Assembly: GCA_963210315.1 (NCBI GenBank)
Contig: OY723280.1
Coordinates: 2,232,001 to 2,296,000, forward strand
Reading direction: 5' to 3'
Length of the DNA stretch: 64,000 nt
DNA from: Rhynchopus euleeides
Taxonomy: Eukaryota; Euglenozoa; Diplonemea; Diplonemida; Diplonemidae
Part shown: in pieces, positions 9,919 to 18,212 of the stretch
How the letters are laid out: every line of letters begins with the position of its first letter
Position numbering within the stretch: the stretch's first letter is position 1
Translations under genes and position numbers: made by a program
The notes under the pieces: model-generated
The model's input: only the letters and a program-made list of their open reading frames with translations
What the model was told of the DNA's origin: nothing
Database searches by the model: none

Positions 9919-10408
9919 ACGTGTAGTAGAGCAAGGGCACAGAGCGAAAGTTCCCACCAACGGGCTTTGGGCGGAGAGGTTTGCTATTAACGTCGGAGGG
10001 AAGAAGCAGTTGTCAAGGCTCTCTGGCTGCAGTCTGATTGCGACGGCACCTCGCCCGGAGGCATCCCATGGCCCAACCTTTGCTTTGTAAGTTAGGCGTA
10101 GCCAACTCAGGAAACTTTTCACCGTGCGGATCCTTGCGAACACTTCACACGCCCGGTGTTCTGCGTTCGAAGAACACAAACTGTCGTTGCTATCTTCTCC
10201 CTTGAGATTCACTCGGTTGCAATAGTTTCATCCGCTTTTGCGCACACGCTCACACACTCTCTCTGGATTACGGAACAAAGGTGGGACAGTGCGCAAACAG
10301 GCTGACCCGTCTGTGTGTCATCAGACACGTTCCTCCCGTTGTCGCCCCGCCCCCGCAACTTCGCATTGCACGACACAACAGATCAGCAGGCACACATCAG
10401 CAGGCAAG
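9919..10408. other. Intergenic / 5' region of the receptor gene
   Basis: There are 490 bp without a supported gene. A consensus donor GTAAGT at 10088 and acceptor-like CATCAG at 10400 could bound a 5'-UTR intron of the following gene. A frame open from 10238 leads into that gene, but its residues look untranslated (no conserved pattern before MGFQFN). Confidence 0.45.
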
Positions 10409-12880
10409 ATGGGTTTCCAGTTCAACATCCCTATCTTCGCGCTGATCCTGGTGGCGACAGTGGTCAGCACCGTATCGTCAATGGCCGGTGGGTTGATTCT
10501 GTACTTCCAAGGGCTGGACTCGCTGGAGGCCTCGATGGAAGAGACGAGCAGAGGGGAGTTGCGGTCTCTGCGCGACAAGATCCAGAACCAGCTGGTCAAC
10601 GTGGAGGAGGGAATCGACAAGCTGCGCCTGTTTGCCTTCTCCACCGAACGCATCCGATCGGACATGCCGCCCCAGGAGTGGGCAGATCTGCTCCGGTCTC
10701 TCGCGTTCGCACATGTGGTGGGTTCTTCAGGCGCATTCTTCAGCACAGGCATGTATATAACACCCTATGACTGGAGTACCGACAAGGGGTTTGCAATGAT
10801 AGCGTACGAAGAATCTCAGGGGCTGAATAAGACTGGCACGGGCCGAATCGTATACGGAGAGTTTCACAGCGAGATGCGGGAGAACAGAACCATCCTGGGG
10901 CCTGAGGGTCAGCTGGTTGACGTGCGAGCACCCATCTACAATCTGGACCCCTTAACAGGATACAAGACGGCACACCTGTACGACGTGTCGGCCGGGTGGC
11001 TCTTCAGGCTGCCAGACCCACGCCTCCCCCAAGACGCCCAAGTCGGTCCTCTCCGTGCGTACACAGAGCTCCCTGTGGCTGGTTCTGTGATGTCCTATTG
11101 GACGGCCCCTGCACAGTGGGTGACCTCAAAGGGCGTGAGGTACTGGCAGACCCATCTGCGTGCGATCTACATGCCCCCACCGCCCCCACACCCAATGCAC
11201 AGGTTTAAGACTGTGGCCCTGACGCTGGGCATCGACTACGCAACATTCCAGCCGCCGTTCGACCTTTACAAACAGGCGCATACCGACACAGTGGTGGTGA
11301 TGGCCAACCGGCGGACAGGTGTTGTGTACGCCTCCACCATCCTTCCGATGATCCCCGACTGGTGCCAGCAGGGTGGGGGCATCGGTGTCTACATCGCGAA
11401 GGGCTGTGCGCTGCAGCTGGCCAACCTGTCACAAGCTGTGCAGAGCGGCTTCCTGAAGAGTGGGGAGGAGCCGTTTGGCGCTTTCATGAAGGTGGAACTG
11501 GACGGCGAGGAGTACTTCGTCCGGCGTGAGGCGCTGGGCTTCCAGGACCTGGAGTTGGTGTGGCTGCGTCCCACGTCCTCTGTGCAGGGTGCGGTGCAGG
11601 AGGCGCTAGTGCTGCTCGTCGTATTCACGGCCCTGGTGCTCGCTTTCGACTTGCTGGTGATGGTTCTTGAGATGGTTTTCATCGCGATGCCGATGCGGCA
11701 GCTGTCTTCGGCAATCGTGTCCGTCGGGGACATGGAGACGGAGGCGGCACGACAGGCGGTGGAGCGGTACCAGACACGCTGTGCAATGCTGTCAGAGATG
11801 CGGTCCTTGACAGGCGGGATGATAAAGACCGTGCGACGCCTGGAGAAGTTCAGGACATTCATCCCCGATGCGTTGGTGGGGATTCCCAATGACTCTGATC
11901 ACTCAGAGGCGACCTCCTCCGACAGCTCGAGCCGTAATAGCGTTTCAGATTCGAGCGGTAGGTCCCAATCCACACAGCATGCCGCACCAGGTCGGCAGAC
12001 CCTAGAACTGCGTTTGCAGAATAGGCCTGTAGGTCTGCTGTACGTCAATGCGGTAGGCTGGTGGCAAGAGGGCCGCGAACACGAAGACAAGGACCGGCTG
12101 CTCGAACGGCACACAGCCCTTGCGACAGGTGTGCTGGGGGTCGTGTCTGCCAACGTTGGAACATTGGAGAGCTTCTCTGGCGATCGTTTCCTTCTGGGAT
12201 GGAACACGGCAAAGGCTAACAGCGATTATGCTGTCTGCGCCGCCAACACCGCATGGGCTCTCCAGTCTGAAGTCCAGGTGAAGTTATCATGTGTGGTAGT
12301 TGCCGGGCGTGCCTGGGTCGGCAACACAGGGACCCAGACGGTGCGACGCTTCTCCGTGTTGAGCCCTCTGGTGCCGTGGGCGGTGGAGCTGGAGGCATTC
12401 GCAAAGTGGCGCAACTACACATGTATCACGGACGACGCAACTGCACACCGCCTGGAATACTCCTTCGTCTGCCAAGTCGTGGACGCACTCACCTGCCACA
12501 AGAGAAATGCCGTCATGCCGGTACTGCAGCTGGTGGGCCAGATTGAGGTGGATATTGGGGAGTGGATGTACCAGCTTGAGCAGTCGGCGAAGAAGAACGG
12601 GAGTATGCCGCTGCTGAACGAGATTGCACGTTGTATCATTAACCGGCAGTGGGATACAGCAACGGGGTTGGTCGGAACGAGCAATCTGTTGGAAGACCTG
12701 TCGGACCCTCTGGCACGCAGCCTGAAAGAGAGGGAGTTTTCCCCTCTGGACCGGTGTTTCGTGCGGAACAGGAATGATACACATCCAGAGGTATTCAAAC
12801 TGTCTACCACGGACAGCCGCCGCGGCACGAACGACCAGTCAAATAGTGCCGGCCGCGCCTCTACAACGGCAGCAATATAA
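10409..12880 (+). CDS. Two-TM receptor with degenerate class III nucleotide-cyclase domain
   Basis: A single exon of 823 residues. TM1 is at about 9-33, then comes a roughly 360-residue non-cytoplasmic sensor region beginning with a helical stretch (about 40-78), as in Cache-type receptors. TM2 is at about 397-426, followed by a HAMP-like helical linker leading to LEKFRTFIPDALVG. After a Ser-rich segment (about 497-520) comes a cyclase-like domain (about 537-690). It keeps the SGDRFLLGWN motif (Asp592, the second metal site in the family), AANTAWAL and VAGRAWVGNTG, then FSVLSPLVPWAVELE. The first metal-binding Asp appears to be Asn546 (LLYVNAVGWW against the family's F-x-D-I-x-G-F). It is probably a membrane receptor whose cyclase domain is catalytically weak or dead. 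The start is chosen at the Met that begins the TM-like segment; the frame extends 57 codons upstream. Confidence 0.75.
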   Translation: MGFQFNIPIFALILVATVVSTVSSMAGGLILYFQGLDSLEASMEETSRGELRSLRDKIQNQLVNVEEGIDKLRLFAFSTERIRSDMPPQEWADLLRSLAFAHVVGSSGAFFSTGMYITPYDWSTDKGFAMIAYEESQGLNKTGTGRIVYGEFHSEMRENRTILGPEGQLVDVRAPIYNLDPLTGYKTAHLYDVSAGWLFRLPDPRLPQDAQVGPLRAYTELPVAGSVMSYWTAPAQWVTSKGVRYWQTHLRAIYMPPPPPHPMHRFKTVALTLGIDYATFQPPFDLYKQAHTDTVVVMANRRTGVVYASTILPMIPDWCQQGGGIGVYIAKGCALQLANLSQAVQSGFLKSGEEPFGAFMKVELDGEEYFVRREALGFQDLELVWLRPTSSVQGAVQEALVLLVVFTALVLAFDLLVMVLEMVFIAMPMRQLSSAIVSVGDMETEAARQAVERYQTRCAMLSEMRSLTGGMIKTVRRLEKFRTFIPDALVGIPNDSDHSEATSSDSSSRNSVSDSSGRSQSTQHAAPGRQTLELRLQNRPVGLLYVNAVGWWQEGREHEDKDRLLERHTALATGVLGVVSANVGTLESFSGDRFLLGWNTAKANSDYAVCAANTAWALQSEVQVKLSCVVVAGRAWVGNTGTQTVRRFSVLSPLVPWAVELEAFAKWRNYTCITDDATAHRLEYSFVCQVVDALTCHKRNAVMPVLQLVGQIEVDIGEWMYQLEQSAKKNGSMPLLNEIARCIINRQWDTATGLVGTSNLLEDLSDPLARSLKEREFSPLDRCFVRNRNDTHPEVFKLSTTDSRRGTNDQSNSAGRASTTAAI

Positions 12881-12894
12881 CAGCTTCCAGCACG

Positions 12895-14025
12895 GTGTCG
12901 CGTGTTCTGACAACTAATCGCGCGGGCCCGCGGCTGCGAACTGAGCGGGCGGAGGGGGAGCAGGACGTGACGGAGTTCTGCCAGTTCTGCGAAGCGGACT
13001 TCTCCACGCAGGACACCCACGGCAGGTGTGTACACTGCCTCAGAGCCAGCTGCCCTGACTGTGTCGAGCACGTCACGGACCCCTGCCAGTGCGGGCGCAC
13101 GGAGCCGACGACGGTGGTGCAGGAGGAGGTGATGGATGACGACGAGGACAGCACCGACAGCGAGGACGCCGGTCCCCCGCCGCCGCCCCCGGGGCCGGCC
13201 CCCGAGCCGGCGGACGATGTCCTGACCCGGTGGCTGACCGCGAGGGAGCACGCGCTTCCGGGAGTCACCACCGCGAAGCAGCAGAGCGTGCTGGAGATGC
13301 CGGACGTGCAGGACTTCCGGTTCACCCCCGGGAACTGCTTCTTCGACGCCCTCACGTTCCTCCTCGGCGAGGCCGGCGCGACTGCAGACGGCCTGCGGCA
13401 GTACGTCGTGAAGGTGGTCGGCGACCACGCTGACCTGAGGAGCAGGGCGGAGCCCTCCTACGAGGAGTGGGCGCGGCAGATGCGCGAGTCCGGCAGCATG
13501 AACGTTGCGTCGTGGGCCGACGAGCTGACGCTGCAGGGGGCCGCGCGGGCGACGGGCTCCCCGATCGTCGTGCTCGCTGATGACACTGCACCGCGGATAT
13601 ACCGCCCCCTGAGGAAGCCGTACGGGCCTGTCGCGGGTGTCAAGTTCAAGGCATCGCACTACAGCCCACTCCACATCTCGGAGCAGGTGCGGTCCTTCGT
13701 GCTCCGCCTCGCACCGGCCGTACCCCTCGTCTCCACCGGCTGCCGAGGCGCAGAGGCTGGCCTCCACATGGTCCGAGTAGACGGGGGGACAGCCGAACTG
13801 TCGGTGCTGTGTGTCAGATGTGAGCAGCCGTTTGACACCCGAACGCCCCACTGGGAATGCATAGGCTGCAATCGCCTAGCGTGCACGGGCTGTGTGTCGG
13901 ACGGAGAGACATGTACCCGTCCGCCGGACCGAGGAGGCGACGGGGCTGCGACGGACGGTAACGCACACACGACCTCGGGCGGCTCTGCGTTGACGCTTCC
14001 ACACACAAAACCTCAACTCCTGTGA
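12895..14025 (+). CDS. OTU-type cysteine protease flanked by two copies of a zinc module, no ATG start
   Basis: The frame is open from 12847 but has no ATG before about 13130, although the Cys-rich start is clearly protein-like. It is therefore 5'-incomplete or has an unseen exon; coordinates are set at a GTG for convenience. An N-terminal Cys module (12976-13095) and a C-terminal one (about 13806-13915) share the spacing CX2C-X12-CX2C-X4-CX2C. Between them is an OTU-like domain: TPGNCFFDALTF with the likely nucleophile Cys148, then YEEWARQMRESG, SWADELTLQGAA and KASHYSPL with the likely catalytic His255 (numbering from the GTG). OTU enzymes cleave ubiquitin or viral/transposon polyproteins. 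It begins within 15 bp of the receptor stop codon and is followed by hairpins and an RNase H fragment, which suggests a mobile-element origin. Confidence 0.65.
   Translation: MSRVLTTNRAGPRLRTERAEGEQDVTEFCQFCEADFSTQDTHGRCVHCLRASCPDCVEHVTDPCQCGRTEPTTVVQEEVMDDDEDSTDSEDAGPPPPPPGPAPEPADDVLTRWLTAREHALPGVTTAKQQSVLEMPDVQDFRFTPGNCFFDALTFLLGEAGATADGLRQYVVKVVGDHADLRSRAEPSYEEWARQMRESGSMNVASWADELTLQGAARATGSPIVVLADDTAPRIYRPLRKPYGPVAGVKFKASHYSPLHISEQVRSFVLRLAPAVPLVSTGCRGAEAGLHMVRVDGGTAELSVLCVRCEQPFDTRTPHWECIGCNRLACTGCVSDGETCTRPPDRGGDGAATDGNAHTTSGGSALTLPHTKPQLL
13986..14002 (+). repeat. 17-bp recurring word, copy 2
   Basis: Exact TGCGTTGACGCTTCCAC. It lies inside the C-terminal codons of the OTU frame and starts 162 bp before copy 3, with the fold-back hairpin between them. 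Confidence 0.8.
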
Positions 14026-14057
14026 TGGGGGAGGCTAGTGGTGTGCGGAGCACGTTT

Positions 14058-14121
14058 GGCTGTGGTGGAGTGACATTTTCTGCTCACAAGTGTGCGTAAA
14101 AAATGTCACTCCAGTACAGCC
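14058..14121. other. Fold-back hairpin with 22-nt arms
   Basis: The left arm (14058-14079) and right arm (14100-14121) are reverse complements at 20 of 22 positions, with a 20-nt loop. The uninterrupted core is 14 bp (TGGAGTGACATTTT). It is flanked by the two direct copies of the 17-bp word. It could be a miniature fold-back element or a hairpin RNA. Confidence 0.75.
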
Positions 14122-14147
14122 GCTCTTTACTCGTATTTTGTTTGTGA

Positions 14148-14219
14148 TGCGTTGACGCTTCCACTCAGGACCCTCATCCGGAGGGACGTGGCCGTCCCTG
14201 GTCTCTCGGGACGGCCGCG
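14148..14219. repeat. 17-bp recurring word, copy 3, followed by hairpin
   Basis: TGCGTTGACGCTTCCAC at 14148-14164. It is followed by GGCCGTCCC (14190-14198), which pairs exactly with GGGACGGCC (14208-14216); the stem extends to 14187-14219 with one mismatch. On the minus strand this lies just downstream of the RNase H stop codon, so it may be that element's 3' end. Confidence 0.7.
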
Positions 14220-14223
14220 GAAG

Positions 14224-14718
14224 TTACGCGCCGGGTATCGGGCGTGTCTCCAGGAAAGCCGGGTCTGCCGCTTGCTTACCCCGGGTGTATTCGTCAGCTC
14301 TCTGGTCCTGGGAAGCCACCCACTGCGGTCGGAGCCGCATCCTATTCTTCCGGGCGATGGTGAAGATCTCCTGCAACACCAGGTTGCCGCGGAAGTTGGA
14401 GCAGTGGCCCCTGCGCATCGAGAACACAAGGGGGAGGTTGTCGATGTAGCATGTCACGGTCATGTCTGTATACCTCTGAGCCAGTCGCAGGCCTTGCCAG
14501 ACGGCGTGTGCCTCCTTTAGGAAAATGTGCGCCCCCTCGTCCGCTCCGCGGAACGTTCCCTGTGCGACTGTCTCCCCCTCTGGCCTGACTAGAAGAATGG
14601 CGGCCCACTCGCGCGATGATGCATCTGTCCATAGCGATACCACGGAGGGGGGGTCAGTCGCGGCCCGCCAGTCGTTCACTGCGATGAAGCGCATACGGTC
14701 CACAGTCTCACGCTGCAC
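14224..14718 (-). pseudogene. Orphan retroelement RNase H domain
   Basis: The 164 residues read as an RNase H-fold domain with all four carboxylates in order: Asp32 (WTDASS), Glu69 (HIFLKEAHAV), Asp93 (YIDNLPLVFS) and Asp142 (QRADEYTRG). The H-I-x3-E pattern and the CYIDN motif are like the RNase H that follows reverse transcriptase in DIRS/LTR-type retroelements. No reverse-transcriptase motif precedes it, so it is a 5'-truncated fragment. The preceding residues (FIAVNDWRAATDPP) look like the RT-to-RNase H connection. It may nevertheless be transcribed, since the frame is intact. Confidence 0.7.
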
Positions 14719-15327
14719 CGAGGTGGGTACTGTGCATACTGCATCCCACGTACCCCCTTCTCTCCCTCTGCTTCTACAGCACCAGCCCCCTCGTCGAACG
14801 CGACCGCTCAGCCCTCCACCTCCTCCACCGACTCCACCGACTCCACCTCCGACGCGCAGCAGGGCGGCTCCACCAGCGAGAACGCACCAGCCCCCTCAGC
14901 GTCGCAGCACACAGGCAAGCGGAAGGCCGACCGTGACGTGTCAGCCTCTCCCCCGGACAGGAAGCGCAGCGCGACGGCTGCCGACAAAGGCACCCCAGCT
15001 GACGACGCCGACGTCCCCAAGACGGTGGCTGAATGGGACGCCCTGTTCACCCCAGAGCCTGGCTCCCCGGAGGAGGAGTTCAAGTCCGCGAGGCGAGCCC
15101 TGCATGCGTGGCGTTGCAAGGTCCGCCTCCAAGACAGAGAGGAGCAGAGGCTGTACAATAATAACCTCAACTCGAGGATGTACACCGCAGCGGGCATGCG
15201 TCGCGCGACAGCGGGGACAGCGTCCCAGGGATCACGCCGCGCCGCGCCGCGCGCGACAGGCGCCGCCACCCAGTCAGGGCCAGAGTGGTCGAACCTGCAA
15301 GGAGCAGGTCCCCGCTCGACTACGTAG
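14593..15327 (+). CDS. Open frame without ATG, Ser/Pro-rich then basic
   Basis: A 244-codon frame free of stops and lacking any supported ATG. Its first part overlaps the RNase H fragment on the other strand. A pyrimidine-rich acceptor (TGCTTCTACAG, ending 14779) precedes the part that looks most protein-like: a Ser/Thr/Pro-rich stretch, KRK and DRKR basic motifs, then TVAEWDALFTPEPGSPEEEF and a helical charged segment to about 15185. Similarity to a gag-like or nuclear protein is only by composition. It may be the last exon of a gene whose start is not seen, or the tail of a mobile element. Confidence 0.3.
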
Positions 15328-16156
15328 AGTATAGAGTAGAGTTTTGAGTAGAGGTAGATCCCCCCCCCTAGACCAGATGCCTTTGTGCAGTAGAGCACAC
15401 ACAGGTGCTGTGAATACCCCCTTCTCCGTCCCCCCCCCCCCCCCCCCCCCCCTACTCCCCCTCGCGGCAGGCACGGTCGGCCCGACGAGTCAGTTCAGTG
15501 TTGTCCCTCAACGAGACCCCCTGTCCCCGGCCCTGTGAGCACCACAGCACCAGGGAATAGGCATCCCAACTCACAGGACCCACCGCCGTCACTGCATGCC
15601 CCTCTGCCCCGCGTTTCGTTACCTTGTCTGCCAGGTCACGGGTCCCCCCTCCAGGTGCCCTCCCGCCTCATCCCTTTTTACCCCCGTCGTTGCCCGTTTT
15701 GGCGCCCCCGATAGGCGGACCCAGGGAGCCTCGTCAAAGTGCCATCCCTACAGGAGATCGCCCTGGTTTTGGCCCCCATGAGCACCATGGCACCAGTAAT
15801 CCAGGAAATTTGGCTCCCTGGATCCACCGTCACTGCTATTCTTGTCCTTCTGCATTACCTTTCACGCTTATTTGCCTTCGGACTGGGTCATGGGATGGAA
15901 GAGGGCGGTCGGGGTCTGGGGAAGTGAGGATGTGTGTCAAGACCTTGTCTCGTTGTGCCTGGGGGTTTGGTGGTGGATGGGATGAGACACAGGCCATTGT
16001 GCCCAGAGAGCGCATGAGAGAGAGGGATTTGAGGCCACCCGCCCCCAGGTTCCCTGCCCACCTGGACGGACCCAAGTGCCTCACACCGGTTCTCTCCCCA
16101 CCCGGTGGTCCACCTGTGTCCACTTTCCAGTGGTCATTGTCACCCAACACTACGGT
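15328..16156. other. Non-coding spacer before the satellite
   Basis: It contains TAGAG-type simple repeats just after 15327, a 23-base C-run (15430-15452), and a diverged tandem duplication. Text around TGAGCACCACAGCACCAG (about 15536) recurs as TGAGCACCATGGCACCAG (about 15779), with matching CCACCG-CACTGC words downstream. The frame at 15624-16187 crosses this but looks like chance. Confidence 0.6.
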
Positions 16157-17873
16157 AACCTGGAGCGGTGGGTATTCAGATTCATGAAAACCTGGAGCTG
16201 TGGGTATTCAGATTCATGAAAACCTGGAGCTGTGGGTATTCAGATTCATGAAAACCTGGAGCTGTGGGTATTCAGATTCATGAAAACCTGGAGCTGTGGG
16301 TATTCAGATTCTTGAAAACCTGGAGCTGTGGGTATTCAGATTCTTGAAAACCTGGAGCTGTGGGTATTCAGATTCTTGAAAACCTGTAGCTGTGGGTATT
16401 CATATTCATGAAAACCTGGAGCTGTGGGTATTCAGATTCTTGAAAACCTGTAGCTGTGGGTATTCAGATTCTTGAAAACCTGGAGCTGTGGGTATTCAGA
16501 TTCTTGAAAACCTGTAGCTGTGGGTATTCAGATTCATGAAAACCTGTAGCTGTGGGTATTCAGATTCTTGAAAACCTGTAGCTGTGGGTATTCAGATTCT
16601 TGAAAACCTGTAGCTGTGGGTATTCAGATTCTTGAAAACCTGTAGCTGTGGGTATTCAGATTCATGAAAACCTGGAGCTGTGGGTATTCAGATTCTTGAA
16701 AACCTGGAGCTGTGGGTATTCAGATTCATGAAAACCTGGAGCTGTGGGTATTCAGATTCATGAAAACCTGGAGCTGTGGGTATTCAGATTCTTGAAAACC
16801 TGGAGCTGTGGGTATTCAGATTCTTGAAAACCTGGAGCTGTGGGTATTCAGATTCTTGAAAACCTGTAGCTGTGGGTATTCATATTCATGAAAACCTGGA
16901 GCTGTGGGTATTCAGATTCATGAAAACCTGGAGCTGTGGGTATTCAGATTCATGAAAACCTGGAGCTGTGGGTATTCAGATTCCTGAAAACCTGTAGCTG
17001 TGGGTATTCAGATTCTTGAAAACCTGTAGCTGTGGGTATGCAGATTCTTGAAAACCTGTAGCTGTGGGTATTCAGATTCACGAAAACCTGGAGGTGTGGG
17101 TATTCAGATTCTTGAAAACCTGTAGCTGTGGGTATTCAGATTCATGAAAACCTGTAGCTGTGGGTATTCAGATTCTTGAAAACCTGTAGCTGTGGGTATT
17201 CAGATTCTTGAAAACCTGTAGCTGTGGGTATTCAGATTCTTGAAAACCTGGAGCTGTGGGTATTCAGATTCTTGAAAACCTGTAGCTGTGGGTATTCAGA
17301 TTCATGAAAACCTGTAGCTGTGGGTATTCAGATTCTTGAAAACCTGTAGCTGTGGGTATTCAGATTCTTGAAAACCTGTAGCTGTGGGTATTCAGATTCT
17401 TGAAAACCTGGAGCTGTGGGTATTCAGATTCTTGAAAACCTGTAGCTGTGGGTATTCAGATTCATGAAAACCTGTAGCTGTGGGTATTCAGATTCTTGAA
17501 AACCTGTAGCTGTGGGTATTCAGATTCTTGAAAACCTGTAGCTGTGGGTATTCAGATTCTTGAAAACCTGTAGCTGTGGGTATTCAGATTCATGAAAACC
17601 TGGAGCTGTGGGTATTCAGATTCTTGAAAACCTGGAGCTGTGGGTATTCAGATTCATGAAAACCTGGAGCTGTGGGTATTCAGATTCATGAAAACCTGGA
17701 GCTGTGGGTATTCAGATTCTTGAAAACCTGGAGCTGTGGGTATTCAGATTCATGAAAACCTGGAGCTGTGGGTATTCAGATTCTTGAAAACCTGGAGCTG
17801 TGGGTATTCAGATTCTTGAAAACCTGGAGCTGTGGGTATTCAGATTCTTGAAAACCTGTAGCTGTGGGTATTC
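16157..17873 (+). repeat. 32-bp satellite, block I (about 54 copies)
   Basis: Monomers of exactly 32 bp, all in one orientation, built around GTGGGTATTCAGATTC, the palindrome TTCATGAA (or TTCTTGAA) and AAAACCTG[G/T]AG. The first monomer has GAGCGGTGGG where GAGCTGTGGG is usual, as expected at an array edge. The block ends at the target duplication of the hAT element. Confidence 0.97.
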
Positions 17874-17885
17874 ATGGTTTTCAAC

Positions 17886-18000
17886 AGATCTTTACGAAGA
17901 TGTTGGCTGGAAAACGGCTTTTTTAAAGATCTTTGTAAAATTTTCAATTTTCCTAAGATCTTGGTATTTTTTACTAAGATCTTAGCTAAGATCTTAGTTT
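17886..18000. promoter_or_regulatory. Left subterminal AAGATCTT cluster
   Basis: AGATCTT-type words recur from the terminal repeat to about 17998 (for example AAAGATCTTTG, CTAAGATCTTGG and CTAAGATCTTAG twice). hAT transposases bind short repeated subterminal words, so these are probable transposase-binding sites. The promoter of the transposase must lie in or just after this stretch. Confidence 0.7.
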
Positions 18001-18212
18001 TTCCCCCATATTCCTTGTTGACTGACTGGAGATACACTCCCTGACGAGGCCCAGGACGATTTTTCCTGCCGGCAGCGTACGACACAATGCACGGCGTCAG
18101 CAAACATATACTGACTGAGAGCGGTTGCGGCTGAACGGTGTTGTGACTGCATTTCATAGCTTACCTTCTCCCCCACAAATCCCTCCTGATCGCAATCTGT
18201 GCCTGTTCCTGA

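Noticed and set aside
9370..10212. Minus-strand open frame of 280 codons over the hydrolase 3' end
   Set aside because: Shadow of the hydrolase gene, with no recognisable domain.
12415..13851. Long minus-strand open frame (478 codons) across the receptor and OTU genes
   Set aside because: GC-rich coding DNA commonly leaves the opposite strand open. The plus-strand frames carry clear domains; this one carries none.
16157..17873. Telomeric repeat
   Set aside because: A 32-bp unit with internal mixed sequence is unlike the short TG-rich telomere units of eukaryotes, and it lies next to genes on one side and transposons on the other.
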